A stretch of 64,000 bases of DNA from Haloimpatiens massiliensis (GCF_900184255.1 NZ_LT854640.1:883593-947592); one strand, 5' to 3'. Shown: positions 18,358 to 27,628, counted from the stretch's first letter. Translations and numbers: made by a program. The notes: generated by a model from the sequence alone, not told the origin.

Positions 18358-19623
18358 TTAGTACCATCCTCTTAATTTCATAGCAGTAGCAACTTTCTTA
18401 ATTGAATGCATGTAAGCTGCTTTTCTCATTGGAACTGAGTATTCCTCTTTTATTGACCAAATAGCATTGAATGCGTTTATCATAGCTACTTCTTCTTTTT
18501 CTTCTACTTCTTTTTCTCCCCAATAGTATCCGTATAGGTTTTGTACCCATTCAAAGTAAGAAACAGTAACTCCACCAGCATTAGTTAATATATCTGGAGT
18601 AACAGTTATTCCTTTTTCATTTAATATTGCATCTGCTTCTGGAGTTATTGGTCCATTAGCTGCTTCACAAACTAATTTAGTATTTATTAATTTAGCAACA
18701 TCAGCTGTAACAGCATTTTCAAGAGCTGCTGGAATTAATATATCTACTTTTGATCCCCAGAATTCTTCCATTGATATTTTCTTAGCATCTGGGAAGTTTA
18801 CTAAGTTATGATGTTCTCCCATGTATGCATTCATATCTTCAAAGCTTAAACCATTCTCATTGTATATTACATATGTTCCTTCTTCTTTACACCATTCTGC
18901 AACTGCTACAACTTTAGCACCTAGTTTAATACAATTTTTAACTGTAAATCTTCCTACGTTACCAAAACCTTGAACAGCTATTTTAGCTCCATTCATATTA
19001 ATACCTAATTTTTTAGCAGCTTCTCTTGCAGTTACTGCAACGCCAAATCCTGTAGCTTCATTTCTTCCTTTTGAACCACCAAATTCAACTGGTTTACCAG
19101 TGAATGTTCCCATTGCACTATGTCCAACTAATTTATTGTATTCATCAACAAACCAAGACATTATTTGTCCATTTGTGTTAACATCTGGTGCTGGAACATC
19201 TACTTTTTCGCCGATTAATTTATATATACCATCAACATATCCTCTACATAATCTTTCAAGTTCTCCTTCAGATAATTCTCTAGGATCAACGATTATTCCA
19301 CCTTTTCCTCCACCGTATGGAATTCCAGTTACAGAACATTTGAAAGTCATCCAGATTGATAGAGCTTTAACTTCGTCTAAACTTACATTTGGATGGAATC
19401 TTACTCCACCTTTTGTTGGGCCTACAGCATCATTGTGTTGAGCTCTGAATCCTTTGAATACCTTTACAGAACCATCGTCCATTTTTACTGGAATAGATAC
19501 TTCAATAACTCTTAAAGGTTCTTTTAATAATTCATAAACTGAAGCCTCCATACCTAGTTTTTCACAAGCATCTTTAACTTGCTTTTGAGCATTTACTAAT
19601 GGATTTAAAGTTTCTTTTGCCAT
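18358..19623 (-). CDS. gdhA: Glutamate dehydrogenase (NAD-specific type)
   Basis: Interconverts glutamate and 2-oxoglutarate plus ammonia, a central enzyme of clostridial glutamate fermentation. The 421 residues match the hexameric clostridial GluD enzymes. The catalytic-site motif PYGGGKGGI, the substrate lysine in MTFKCSVTG, VPAPDVNTN and the Rossmann GFGNVG are intact. The acidic/neutral pocket after the second Rossmann strand (VAVAEWCKEEG) is compatible with NAD preference. AGGGGG precedes the ATG. It is monocistronic, with its own terminator. Codon use is visibly more biased than that of its neighbours, as expected for a highly expressed gene. Confidence 0.95.
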   Translation of the reverse strand: MAKETLNPLVNAQKQVKDACEKLGMEASVYELLKEPLRVIEVSIPVKMDDGSVKVFKGFRAQHNDAVGPTKGGVRFHPNVSLDEVKALSIWMTFKCSVTGIPYGGGKGGIIVDPRELSEGELERLCRGYVDGIYKLIGEKVDVPAPDVNTNGQIMSWFVDEYNKLVGHSAMGTFTGKPVEFGGSKGRNEATGFGVAVTAREAAKKLGINMNGAKIAVQGFGNVGRFTVKNCIKLGAKVVAVAEWCKEEGTYVIYNENGLSFEDMNAYMGEHHNLVNFPDAKKISMEEFWGSKVDILIPAALENAVTADVAKLINTKLVCEAANGPITPEADAILNEKGITVTPDILTNAGGVTVSYFEWVQNLYGYYWGEKEVEEKEEVAMINAFNAIWSIKEEYSVPMRKAAYMHSIKKVATAMKLRGWY

Positions 19624-19795
19624 AATTATTACCCCCTAATAAAATTTGCATTTTATATTTCATTGTGTTTAATTATTGCATTTCATCTTTCTCACATAAT
19701 ACTATATTCGATATCTTTCATAGTAATCCTTCTTTTTTTTTAAAAATTTAAAAAATTTTATTTTTATTTTAAAAAGTTTTTATTTTACAAATTTT

Positions 19796-19833
19796 GACGG
19801 TACAAATGTAATTAATTTTACATTTGTACCGTC
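19796..19833. repeat. Perfect 16-bp palindrome between rpiR-type gene and gdh
   Basis: The arms 19796-19811 and 19818-19833 are perfectly complementary (GACGGTACAAATGTAA and its complement) around a 6-base loop TTAATT. Neither side has a good T tract. The central 24 bases (19802-19825) recur exactly at 42217-42240. Confidence 0.7.
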
Positions 19834-19846
19834 TACTAAAAATATA

Positions 19847-20725
19847 TTATTCTTCTTCCTTACTCTTATAAGAATATACTTGATATTCTTGCCAGATACT
19901 TTCTAAATCTGTAAATGTAGATGAAATTTTTTCCTTTTCTCTTAATCCAGCTGCAATTATAAGGGCATTAATAACACTTAACGGTGCTACTAAAGAGTCA
20001 ACAAAAGAAGCCATATTGCTTTGAGCAATTAGTGAATAATCTGAACTAGCAGCTAAAGGTGATAGTAAACTATCAGTAATAGCAACCACTTTCGCATTTC
20101 TGCTTTGTGCAAAATTTAAAGCTTCTATAGTTCTAGTAGCGTATCTTGGGAAGCCAATACCTATTACCAAATCTTTCTCTGTTAATCCTAGCATTTGCTC
20201 AAATATATCACTCATGCCATATCCTACAACTTTAACGTTGTCCAATATTAAGTTTAAATAGAATCCTAAAAACTCTGCTAAAGCTGTAGAACTTCTAAGT
20301 CCTATAATATATATCTTTTCAGATTTAAAAAGAAGATCTACTACGTCTTCAAAAGTCTTATGATTAATCTTTTCTAAAGTTGATCTAATATTTTCTATAT
20401 CAGATTTTAATACACCCTTCAAGGCATTATGTTCTGTAATTAAATCATTAGAAAGTTCTATCCTCTGAACTGTAGTTAATTTATTTTTTATAAGTTCTTG
20501 AAGTGCCTTTTGAAGCTTTGGATATCCTGAAAATCCAAGTTCATTGGCAAATCTTACTACAGTAGATTCACTTACTCCTACACTAATCCCTAACTTTGCT
20601 GCTGTCATAAAAGCAGCCTTATCATAATGTTTTAATATATATTCTGCAATTAATTTTTGTCCTTTGCTTAATCGTGGAAATTTTATTTGAATGGTTCTCA
20701 TTAAATCTTGTCTAGTATCTTCCAT
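19847..20725 (-). CDS. RpiR/MurR-type transcriptional regulator
   Basis: A 292-residue DNA-binding regulator. An N-terminal RpiR helix-turn-helix covers residues 1-77 (SVGVSESTVVRFANELGFSGYPKLQ is split by the recognition helix), and a C-terminal SIS sugar-phosphate-binding domain covers about 110-250 (YIIGLRSSTALAEF, GIGFPRYATRTIEA, VAITDSLLSPLA). Such proteins sense phosphosugars and control sugar uptake or amino-sugar genes, but no sugar genes are adjacent. The nearest downstream gene is gdh, 223 bases away, so its targets are probably elsewhere. AAAGGAT precedes the ATG. Confidence 0.9.
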   Translation of the reverse strand: MEDTRQDLMRTIQIKFPRLSKGQKLIAEYILKHYDKAAFMTAAKLGISVGVSESTVVRFANELGFSGYPKLQKALQELIKNKLTTVQRIELSNDLITEHNALKGVLKSDIENIRSTLEKINHKTFEDVVDLLFKSEKIYIIGLRSSTALAEFLGFYLNLILDNVKVVGYGMSDIFEQMLGLTEKDLVIGIGFPRYATRTIEALNFAQSRNAKVVAITDSLLSPLAASSDYSLIAQSNMASFVDSLVAPLSVINALIIAAGLREKEKISSTFTDLESIWQEYQVYSYKSKEEE

Positions 20726-21012
20726 AGCTATTCAATCCTTTCTTCAATATTATCATTGAAATGAATTATATGATTCATTTTATCATCTATTGAAGAAGTT
20801 TTCAAGATTTCTTTCATTTTTTTGTTAATTTTCTCTATAAATATTTACTATATTTCTATCATTTTTAGTTTAAATCAAATCACATATTTAATTATACTAG
20901 ACTTTTATTGAAAAGCTTCACTATTTTGTACATGAGATTCTATTATTAAAACTCTTTTATATCTACAATTTCAAGTTTTTATTTTTTATAATTCATATGT
21001 ATATAATATAAA

Positions 21013-21555
21013 TCATCTCTTTTCTATAATTAAAAGTATTGGAGGTTCATTACTTCTATTTAAATAGCTGTGCATCATTACGCTAAAATCTTTTTTTGAA
21101 AGCTTTTCTACAAAATTTAAAATAGATTCTTTTTCTTTCTTTCCCTCTTGGTGTCCCCAATATATACATAAAGTTATTATGCCACCACTATTTAAGAGCT
21201 TTAATGAAGATTCTAAGCTCTCTAGTGTACTATCTACTTTAGTAGTTATACTCTTATCCCCACCAGGTAAATAACCTAAATTATACATTACGCAATCCAC
21301 ATTCTCCTGAACATATTTATCTATATGTGCATGAGAACTATTTATAGCAATTACATTATGGTTTTCTCTGCTTTTATAATTTTCTACAGCACACTTTTGG
21401 ATGTCAAAAGAATATACTTTATTAAAAATAGAACTTAAAAAATCTGTATCATGTCCATTGCCCAAAGTAGCATCTATAGCTACTTTAAAATTACTACAAT
21501 AATTTTTTATTATATCTTGAGCTAATTTACTTATACTATTACCATAATTAAACAT
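21013..21555 (-). CDS. mnmM: MnmM (YtqB) tRNA methyltransferase
   Basis: A class I SAM methyltransferase of the YtqB/rRNA-methylase-like family, for which the established role is methylation of 5-aminomethyl-2-thiouridine at the tRNA wobble position. The SAM motif AIDATLGNGHDTDFL lies at about residues 25-40, followed by VYSFDIQ and VMYNLGYLPGGDKSI. The ATG at 21555 (180 residues) is preferred over the GTG at 21561, because AAGGAG sits seven bases before it. The gene follows the pseudouridine synthase by about 50 bases, so the two form an RNA-modification pair. Confidence 0.88.
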   Translation of the reverse strand: MFNYGNSISKLAQDIIKNYCSNFKVAIDATLGNGHDTDFLSSIFNKVYSFDIQKCAVENYKSRENHNVIAINSSHAHIDKYVQENVDCVMYNLGYLPGGDKSITTKVDSTLESLESSLKLLNSGGIITLCIYWGHQEGKKEKESILNFVEKLSKKDFSVMMHSYLNRSNEPPILLIIEKR

Positions 21556-21610
21556 TGGCACTCTCCTTATTTTTGTATTTTCTTACAATATAAACTTAAA
21601 ACAAATTTTG

Positions 21611-22321
21611 TTATAAATTTTTTATATACTTAAGCTCTTCTTCAGTTAAGTACCTCCATTTGCCTTCTTGTAAATCTCCAAGTCCTAATTTTCCTATAGA
21701 CTTTCTCTTAAGGTTCATTACTGGATGACCTATTACATCACACATTTTTCTAACCTGCCTATTCTTACCTTCATGTATAATAATATGAACCTTTGATTTT
21801 CCTGTTTTTTTATCTAGTATAGTTATTTTTGCTTCTGATGTTATATATCCACCAATATCAACACCATTACAAAATTTATCTATTTCCATTTTGTTTGGAA
21901 TTCCTTTTATAATAGCTTCATATAATTTATCTATTTCCTCTCTTGGATGTATCAGTTTGTTGTATACATCACCATCATTTGTAAGCAGTATTAATCCCGA
22001 AGTATCATAATCTAATCTTCCAATAGGATATATTCTTTCTTTAGTTTTAACTAAATCCAAAACAGTCTTTCTGCCTTTTTCATCTTTAACTGACGTAATA
22101 TATCCTGCAGGTTTATTTAACATTATATATATTTTTTCTTCTTCTGGTTTTAAAATTTCCCCTTTATAAATAACTTTATCTGTACAATCATCTACTTTAA
22201 AACCTAATTCAGTTACTACCTGATCATTTACTTTAACTTCTCCATTAGTTATGAATTCCTCACATTTTCTTCTTGATGCCACTCCACACCTAGCCATATA
22301 TTTTTGCAATCTCTCTTTCAT
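21611..22321 (-). CDS. 16S/23S rRNA pseudouridine synthase, RsuA/RluB family
   Basis: Isomerises a uridine in rRNA. An N-terminal S4 RNA-binding domain (residues 1-60: MARCGVASRRKCEEF, GEVKVNDQ) precedes the catalytic domain with GRLDYDTSGLILLTNDG, where the first Asp of LDYDT is the nucleophile, and HEGKNRQVRKM. The 236 residues fit the RluB/RsuA group; in Bacillus the ortholog RluB sits near scpB, but not here. The exact target position is not determinable from sequence. AAAGGATGG precedes the ATG. Confidence 0.93.
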   Translation of the reverse strand: MKERLQKYMARCGVASRRKCEEFITNGEVKVNDQVVTELGFKVDDCTDKVIYKGEILKPEEEKIYIMLNKPAGYITSVKDEKGRKTVLDLVKTKERIYPIGRLDYDTSGLILLTNDGDVYNKLIHPREEIDKLYEAIIKGIPNKMEIDKFCNGVDIGGYITSEAKITILDKKTGKSKVHIIIHEGKNRQVRKMCDVIGHPVMNLKRKSIGKLGLGDLQEGKWRYLTEEELKYIKNL

Positions 22322-22483
22322 TTTAAACCATCCTTTATCTATTTTAAATTTTTTAGTTCTCTGTATTACTTTTTATTGACTCTTAAACAATAATTTAAAA
22401 ACGAATTTCATTCTTAATACTAATTTATTTTATTATACTTATATTTATTTATAAAGACTTATATAAGACTTTAATAAAAAAAT

Positions 22484-22513
22484 AAAGAACCAAAATATTT
22501 TTTAAGGTTCTTT
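22484..22513 (-). terminator. Terminator after small membrane protein gene
   Basis: AAAGAACC with GGTTCTTT, 8 bp and a 14-base AT-only loop, followed by A/T runs. It is placed for the minus-strand gene ending at 22540. Confidence 0.6.
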
Positions 22514-22539
22514 ACATAATTATATATATTATATTTATA

Positions 22540-22776
22540 TTATCTATTTAAATTAATCAAATAATTTATAAGCACTATTGCACCTATAGGAGCAGCTATA
22601 AGAGCCACAGCAATTATAATAGAAAAGATTTTTTCCTTCAATGTTTTATTAGATTCAATTTTATTTATTCCCTTAGAAGCCTTGGAAGGTTTTAACACAT
22701 TACCTGTCATAGAAACAATATTAGAATGTGAGCGAGTAGTTTCTTCACTTACTATTTTATCTTTATTATTATCCAT
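22540..22776 (-). CDS. Small membrane protein of unknown function
   Basis: About 78 residues from the ATG at 22776, chosen because AGGAAGTG lies at proper distance; a GTG at 22785 would be inside that ribosome site. The N-terminal 50 residues are polar and Ser/Lys/Asn-rich. One hydrophobic helix follows near the C-terminus (IFSIIIAVALIAAPIGAIVL), then a short tail NYLINLNR. The topology suggests a tail-anchored protein facing the cytoplasm. No known family is recognised. It stands alone, with its own terminator. Confidence 0.6.
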   Translation of the reverse strand: MDNNKDKIVSEETTRSHSNIVSMTGNVLKPSKASKGINKIESNKTLKEKIFSIIIAVALIAAPIGAIVLINYLINLNR

Positions 22777-22988
22777 AAACATCACTTCCTTAAATCCTTT
22801 TATAATATTATACTAAGTTTGCACATATTTGTAAATACATATAGCGTTTTTATTCTCTTTAAACGTTTATTTAGTAAAATTCTAATTTTATTCTATAATA
22901 TGGATTACAAACCATAGAGTTACTAACATATTCACCTTTAATTTGCACAATATATATATACAACCTAAAAAAAAAGGAGGTAATAAAT

Positions 22989-23183
22989 ATGGCAAGAAAT
23001 AATAATAGAACTTTAGTTCCAGAAGCTAAAACTGGTTTAAACAAATTTAAAATGGAGGTAGCAAATGAATTAAACGTACCTCTAAGCGATTACAACGGAG
23101 ACCTTACTTCTAGACAAAACGGTTCTGTTGGTGGCGAAATGGTAAAGAGAATGGTTGAATCTTACGAAAGAAATATAAAATAA
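22989..23183 (+). CDS. Small acid-soluble spore protein, alpha/beta type
   Basis: A DNA-binding protein that saturates the spore chromosome and protects it from UV and heat. The 64 residues show the two family signatures: the germination-protease site KMEVANEL (cleavage between E and V) and the C-terminal DLTSRQNGSVGGEMVKRMVE. It is a monocistronic gene with a very strong AAGGAGG site and its own terminator. Expression by the forespore sigma-G factor is expected from the family, but I could not define a convincing sigma-G promoter upstream. Confidence 0.95.
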   Translation: MARNNNRTLVPEAKTGLNKFKMEVANELNVPLSDYNGDLTSRQNGSVGGEMVKRMVESYERNIK

Positions 23184-23217
23184 TCAATAAACAATTAAAT
23201 AGCTAACTTAAATTTCT

Positions 23218-23248
23218 AAAGGGGACCATATTATTAATGGTCCCTTTT
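23218..23248. terminator. Bidirectional terminator after SASP gene
   Basis: AAAGGGGACCAT with ATGGTCCCTTTT, 12 bp with one G-T pair. It is shared with the convergent minus-strand membrane protein gene. Confidence 0.8.
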
Positions 23249-23264
23249 AATTTTAATTTTCATT

Positions 23265-23585
23265 TTATTCATCTATATTACAGTTTTCAAACTTATCACT
23301 GTCAGTTGCAATTTCCTTATTATATTTTGTATCATTAATTTTTCCTTTTAAATTAGTAATTTCATTTACCAATTTTTTATTTTCTTTTTTCAAATTCATC
23401 TCTTTTTTCAATCCCAATAATGTTCCTACCACAGCGCCTATAATTATACATAATAAAATTATCACTGCAAGAGAAATATTAAATTGCCACATAAATAACT
23501 TCACAGTTATAACTGCAGCATTTTGAATTGTAAAAATAGTTATAAGCAATGCAAAAACTAACCAAACAATAAAAGTATTTCTCAT
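23265..23585 (-). CDS. LapA-domain (DUF1049) membrane protein
   Basis: A 106-residue protein with two transmembrane helices (about residues 4-24 and 38-60) and a coiled-coil cytoplasmic tail rich in Lys/Glu/Asn, the layout of LapA-like proteins. QNAAVITVKLFMW between the helices is the usual LapA signature region. The start ATG at 23585 has a weak ribosome site. A better one (AGGCAGGTGAG) lies about 45 bases upstream and could serve a 12-codon leader ORF whose TGA overlaps this ATG. The cellular role in Gram-positives is not known. Confidence 0.75.
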   Translation of the reverse strand: MRNTFIVWLVFALLITIFTIQNAAVITVKLFMWQFNISLAVIILLCIIIGAVVGTLLGLKKEMNLKKENKKLVNEITNLKGKINDTKYNKEIATDSDKFENCNIDE

Positions 23586-23865
23586 ATCTTCGTCTGAAAT
23601 GGTTCTTCCCAGACTCTCACCTGCCTTTTCTATTTATTTATAAAATACATATCTTACTTTTTTGTATATATTAATTATTCAATAATGATATTATTTTTCC
23701 TTCTTACATGGTATATTATTTATTGTATAACGTATTTTTCAAAATTGTATCCATACATTTGAAAAATATGCATCTTTATGAAATAATAAAATATAACTCT
23801 GTAGGAGCATTAAAGTACAAAGAGACTATAATTATAAGTTCTCGTAAAATAAGGAGGAGTTTTAT

Positions 23866-24747
23866 ATGATCAAACCAGTAAAACGAGTTGCAGCTATACA
23901 TGATTTATCAGGCTTTGGAAGATCTTCTTTGACAGCCATAATACCAATACTCTCCACAATGGGAATACAGGTTTGTCCATTACCTACAGCTATACTTTCT
24001 ACTCAAACTGATGGTTTTGAGGACTATAGTTTTTTAGATCTTACAGATTCTATGGAAGGTTATATAAATCACTGGCATAAACTAAAAATAGATTTTGACT
24101 GCATATATAGCGGTTTTTTAGGTTCTCCTAGACAAATAAGCATAATATCTAATTTTATAGATTTATTTAAAAGGGAACATACTTTAGTTGTAATAGATCC
24201 AGTTATGGGTGACAATGGAGAGCTATATAATACAATGGATATATCAATGATTGAAAATATGAGGAATCTAATAAAAAAAGCTGATATAATAACTCCTAAT
24301 ATTACAGAAGCTGCTTATCTTATAGGCGAAAATCTAAATAAAGATTCAGATGTCACTGAAGATTTAATTAAAAATTGTTGTATTAGATTATCTGATTTAG
24401 GACCTAATATAGTAATAATAACTAGCGTTCCAGATTTATCTAATGATAAAAATACCAGTGTAGTTGCCTACAATAAAGAAGATAATGTCTTTTGGAAAGT
24501 TAGTTGTAAATACATTCCTACTTTTTATCCTGGAACTGGTGATTCTTTTACTAGCGTGCTCATAGGAAGTCTTCTTCAAGGAGACAGTTTACCCATAGCA
24601 TTGGATAGAGGTGTGCAATTTATAAGCACAAGCATTAAAGCTAGTTATGGATTTAAATATCCTAATAGAGAGGGAGTGCTTTTAGAAAGGGTTCTAGATA
24701 CATTAAAATTACCCGTAATAGTTAGTAGTTATGAAATTTTAAAGTAA
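23866..24747 (+). CDS. pdxK: Pyridoxamine/pyridoxal kinase
   Basis: A 293-residue ribokinase-fold enzyme that phosphorylates B6 vitamers for the salvage of PLP. Near the N-terminus AAIHDLSGFGRSSL replaces the usual substrate-binding strand, VVIDPVMGDNGELY is the Mg/ATP region, and PTFYPGTGDSFTSVLIG carries the catalytic aspartate (GTGD). It is monocistronic, with AAGGAGGAG before the ATG. It supports the several PLP enzymes encoded nearby. Confidence 0.88.
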   Translation: MIKPVKRVAAIHDLSGFGRSSLTAIIPILSTMGIQVCPLPTAILSTQTDGFEDYSFLDLTDSMEGYINHWHKLKIDFDCIYSGFLGSPRQISIISNFIDLFKREHTLVVIDPVMGDNGELYNTMDISMIENMRNLIKKADIITPNITEAAYLIGENLNKDSDVTEDLIKNCCIRLSDLGPNIVIITSVPDLSNDKNTSVVAYNKEDNVFWKVSCKYIPTFYPGTGDSFTSVLIGSLLQGDSLPIALDRGVQFISTSIKASYGFKYPNREGVLLERVLDTLKLPVIVSSYEILK

Positions 24748-24752
24748 TTGAT

Positions 24753-24846
24753 TTAATAATATACTATATAATTTCCAATGGGAGCAAGAACAGAAGCAGA
24801 AGCCCCAAAATAGGCTCCTTAATAATACACTATATAATTCCTAATG
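24753..24846. repeat. Pair of 28-base direct repeats
   Basis: 24753-24780 and 24819-24846 are 25/28 identical (both begin TTAATAATA and contain ACTATATAATT). They are separated by 38 bases that hold a short GGAGC...GCTCC stem. Directly after pdxK; function unknown. Confidence 0.6.
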
Positions 24847-24996
24847 CCCAGGAACTAATCCCAAAAATGGAGTTGAAATTCGAAAAAGTTATAGAATCTA
24901 AATAAATTACAATTACCAATATATTATATAAGAAAATGGTAATTGCAATTTATCTTTTAACGAGTGATGTTATTAAAGCCAAAAAGTTTTTTGGTT

Positions 24997-25896
24997 TTAA
25001 ATCAACTCTTTATATACAGTTTTATTATTTTTAAAATTAGCCATATAGACCTTCGTTCCCTCTATCTCTGTGGACACCACAAATGGAAACTCTACATTAG
25101 TTCCAACTCCCCATTGCCCTTGTTTATTCATACAAACTATAGAAAAAGCACCTGCAACGCCTCTTCTATCCATAAGTTTTCTATTAAATTTTTCTGTAAT
25201 TATACGAGCAGCTTCCTGAGGAGTGTATCCTTCTTCCATAAGTCGGACAGTTTCGTAAGAAATACAACCCTTCATGATATCCTCACCTAACCCAGTTGCA
25301 GTTGCACCACCAATTTTGCTGTCTACATAAATACCAGATCCAGGCATAGGAGAGTCTCCTACTCTACCTTCTTTTTTCATAAAAAGTCCACTAGTGGATG
25401 TAGCAGCTGTCATATTTTTATATTTGTCTAAACATACCATTCCTACAGTATCGTGGCCAGCATATGGACTTAAATTTTTTTCTTTAATATCCTTTAATCT
25501 TTTTTCCCAAACTTTTTTTGCTTTTAAGGTTAACATATGTTTTTTCTCAAAACCACTTTTTTCTGCAAAACTTTCTGCACCTTTTCCCACTAGAAAAATA
25601 TTAAATCTAGATTTACTAAGTTCTTTAGCTATATTTATAGGATTTTTAAAATTTTTTATACCTGCCACTGCACCAAAAGATAAATTACTTCCATCCATAA
25701 AAGCTGCATCTAGTTCTACTTCACCATTTTCATTTGGAAGGCCACCATAACCTACAGACGTGTAGCTTGGATTATCCTCCACATTCTTTATCGCTTCAAT
25801 AATAGCTATACCAGCACTATCTCCATTCTCCAACAAACTAGAAGCCTTCTTTATACCTTCTAATGCCATTTCCCAAGTACCTATAATTCCCCACAT
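24997..25896 (-). CDS. Isoaspartyl peptidase / N4-(beta-N-acetylglucosaminyl)-L-asparaginase (Ntn hydrolase)
   Basis: A 299-residue member of the plant-type asparaginase family, made as a precursor that cleaves itself to expose a catalytic threonine. The site is GHDTVGMV, with cleavage before T150. The downstream TSTSGLFMKKEGRVGDSPMPGSG and GGATATGLGEDIM supply the substrate and oxyanion residues. There is no signal peptide, so it acts in the cytoplasm. It may degrade isoaspartyl dipeptides or glycosylasparagine; the family does not allow a choice. AAGGAGGGG precedes the ATG. A stem-loop with T tracts (about 24974-24998) overlaps its 3' end. Confidence 0.88.
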   Translation of the reverse strand: MWGIIGTWEMALEGIKKASSLLENGDSAGIAIIEAIKNVEDNPSYTSVGYGGLPNENGEVELDAAFMDGSNLSFGAVAGIKNFKNPINIAKELSKSRFNIFLVGKGAESFAEKSGFEKKHMLTLKAKKVWEKRLKDIKEKNLSPYAGHDTVGMVCLDKYKNMTAATSTSGLFMKKEGRVGDSPMPGSGIYVDSKIGGATATGLGEDIMKGCISYETVRLMEEGYTPQEAARIITEKFNRKLMDRRGVAGAFSIVCMNKQGQWGVGTNVEFPFVVSTEIEGTKVYMANFKNNKTVYKELI

Positions 25897-25932
25897 AGAA
25901 ACCCCTCCTTGTATGAAATTATTTACTATAAA

Positions 25933-27027
25933 TTATGTATTCTTATATTTTTCTACTTTTCTTGTAAACCATCCACCTATATATATTTTAAGTACGGCCA
26001 TTATAGGTGATGCTAATAACATTCCCCATATACCAAATAAACTTCCAAACACGGTTATACCTAATATAATTAAGAATGGACTTAATCCAACCTTATCCCC
26101 TACTAATTTTGGTTCTAAATACCAAGCATCAAACTGTTGAAGCAAAATTAAAAATATTAGAAGAAATACTGCCTTTTTAGGAGAATAAAAAATATTTATT
26201 ATGAATGGTGGTATCATCCCTACAAAAGGTCCAAAATAAGGTATCATATTTGTAACCGCCACTATTAAACCAAAAATTAGGGCATATGGAGATTTAAATA
26301 GTATGAAACCCGCTAAAGCTATAGCTCCTATTATTAAAGAGTCTAAGGCCTTTATTCCTATATATAAACTTACCATTCTGTTTACATTTTTTATAAACTC
26401 AATTATTTTATTTCCCCATTTATCTTTAAAAATTACATATACAAAGTCCTCAGAAATTTCTTTGTATTTCTCCTTGCTTGCTAAAATATATATGGCTATT
26501 ATTAATCCAAAAACTAAATTTATTAATGAATTAGTAAAATTAAATAACTTTGATAATCCTACATTCAGCCAAGATGATGATAGTTCACTTAACTTTTTCA
26601 ACAATCCACTAGCATTATTATTAAAAAATTCTCCTAAATCTCCTATCTTGCCTGCTAAATTTACATCTATCCATTGACTAATTTCTGATACAAAATTAGG
26701 GATGTTATGCAACATATCCATACCACTGTAAAATATTTTAGGAACTAATATTGTTGAAAATAGAACTATAATTCCTATTAAAAAAACATATGTTATTAGT
26801 ATATTATAGCTTCTTTTAAAATTAAATTTCTTTTCTAAAAATTTAATTACAGGATTTAAAGCATAGGCTATTATAAATGCTACAATAAAAGGCTTTAAAA
26901 TTTTAACCACTTTACTTAATAAATAAAATGCAGTTTTATAATTTAAAACTAATTCAATACCTATAAAAATTATAAAAACTGCTACTATTAAATCAAAATA
27001 CTTAATTTTATTCTTATCAAATTTCAA
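25933..27027 (-). CDS. AI-2E family transporter (membrane permease)
   Basis: A 364-residue polytopic membrane protein of the UPF0118/PerM group. About eight hydrophobic helices are visible, including a paired N-terminal set (FDLIVAVFIIFIGIEL, LKPFIVAFIIAYALNPVI) and the conserved C-terminal signature PYFGPFVGMIPP followed by GDKVGLSPFLIILGI. Members have been assigned as autoinducer-2 exporters, Na+/H+ antiporters or PerM permeases, so substrate assignment here is open. The start is TTG, with GGAGGG six bases before it. Confidence 0.88.
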   Translation of the reverse strand: MKFDKNKIKYFDLIVAVFIIFIGIELVLNYKTAFYLLSKVVKILKPFIVAFIIAYALNPVIKFLEKKFNFKRSYNILITYVFLIGIIVLFSTILVPKIFYSGMDMLHNIPNFVSEISQWIDVNLAGKIGDLGEFFNNNASGLLKKLSELSSSWLNVGLSKLFNFTNSLINLVFGLIIAIYILASKEKYKEISEDFVYVIFKDKWGNKIIEFIKNVNRMVSLYIGIKALDSLIIGAIALAGFILFKSPYALIFGLIVAVTNMIPYFGPFVGMIPPFIINIFYSPKKAVFLLIFLILLQQFDAWYLEPKLVGDKVGLSPFLIILGITVFGSLFGIWGMLLASPIMAVLKIYIGGWFTRKVEKYKNT

Positions 27028-27150
27028 TTTATGCCCTCCTTTATACTTTTGTTTGTATGCAGTATAATTAAAAGTATAAAGTTAATAGTATCACGCAAAT
27101 AAGAAATTTACAATATGAATATAAACTTTCTCATATGTACCCATAATATA

Positions 27151-27188
27151 ATAAAGTTTGCAAAAGAAACACCTCTTACAAACTTTAT
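27151..27188 (-). terminator. Hairpin downstream of the Spo0E-like gene
   Basis: ATAAAGTTTG with CAAACTTTAT, 10 bp, with an 18-base loop, 50 bases past the stop codon on the minus strand and followed by AT-rich sequence. Confidence 0.5.
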
Positions 27189-27238
27189 ACCACTCTTAAA
27201 TTTAAATTTTTCTTTTTCACTTTAAATTTAAGTTTTCC

Positions 27239-27373
27239 TCATTCATTTTGCTCTAAATAAAACTTTAAAATAAGCTTGTCCAACTGTTGACTAATAGTTA
27301 CCACTTCTTCACTACTTAAAGCTAAATTGGTATCATTTATTATCTTATGTAATAAAGTTCTAACTTCTTCCAT
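27239..27373 (-). CDS. Spo0E-like aspartyl-phosphate phosphatase
   Basis: A 44-residue protein too short for standard length cut-offs. It carries the Spo0E/YisI hallmark SQQLDKLI (residues 29-36, family S-x-x-L-D-x-L-I) within a two-helix hairpin. Family members dephosphorylate Spo0A~P and so delay sporulation; spo0A itself is at 56.0-56.8 kb. The ribosome site GGAGAGGGAG lies five bases before the ATG. It stands alone between the AI-2E permease and an orphan short transcript. Confidence 0.85.
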   Translation of the reverse strand: MEEVRTLLHKIINDTNLALSSEEVVTISQQLDKLILKFYLEQNE

Positions 27374-27559
27374 AGTTTCTCCCTCTCCTATATATCAAAT
27401 CGTTAATCCCAACATTTTCTATTATATTTCAATAACAAAATAAAGTAAAGGCAAAAATACAAAAAACATACTATAATATGAAAATTTTACAAGTTAAATT
27501 TTATTTCATCGTTGTTATTTACATAATTTGTAAATAAATGTTTGTACAATGCCTTATAT

Positions 27560-27588
27560 TTGTAAAACTAAAAATCAACACATATAAT
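27560..27588 (+). promoter_or_regulatory. Putative promoter of a short transcript
   Basis: TTGTAA (27560-27565), a 17-base spacer and TATAAT (27583-27588). The only gene downstream is a 12-codon ORF. Confidence 0.45.
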
Positions 27589-27628
27589 CATATTACGTAT
27601 CTATTACTTTAGAAAAAAGGAGATTAAA

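Noticed and set aside
24748..24996. Repeat pair after pdxK as a CRISPR-like array
   Set aside because: Only two imperfect units, no cas genes and no regular spacer series.
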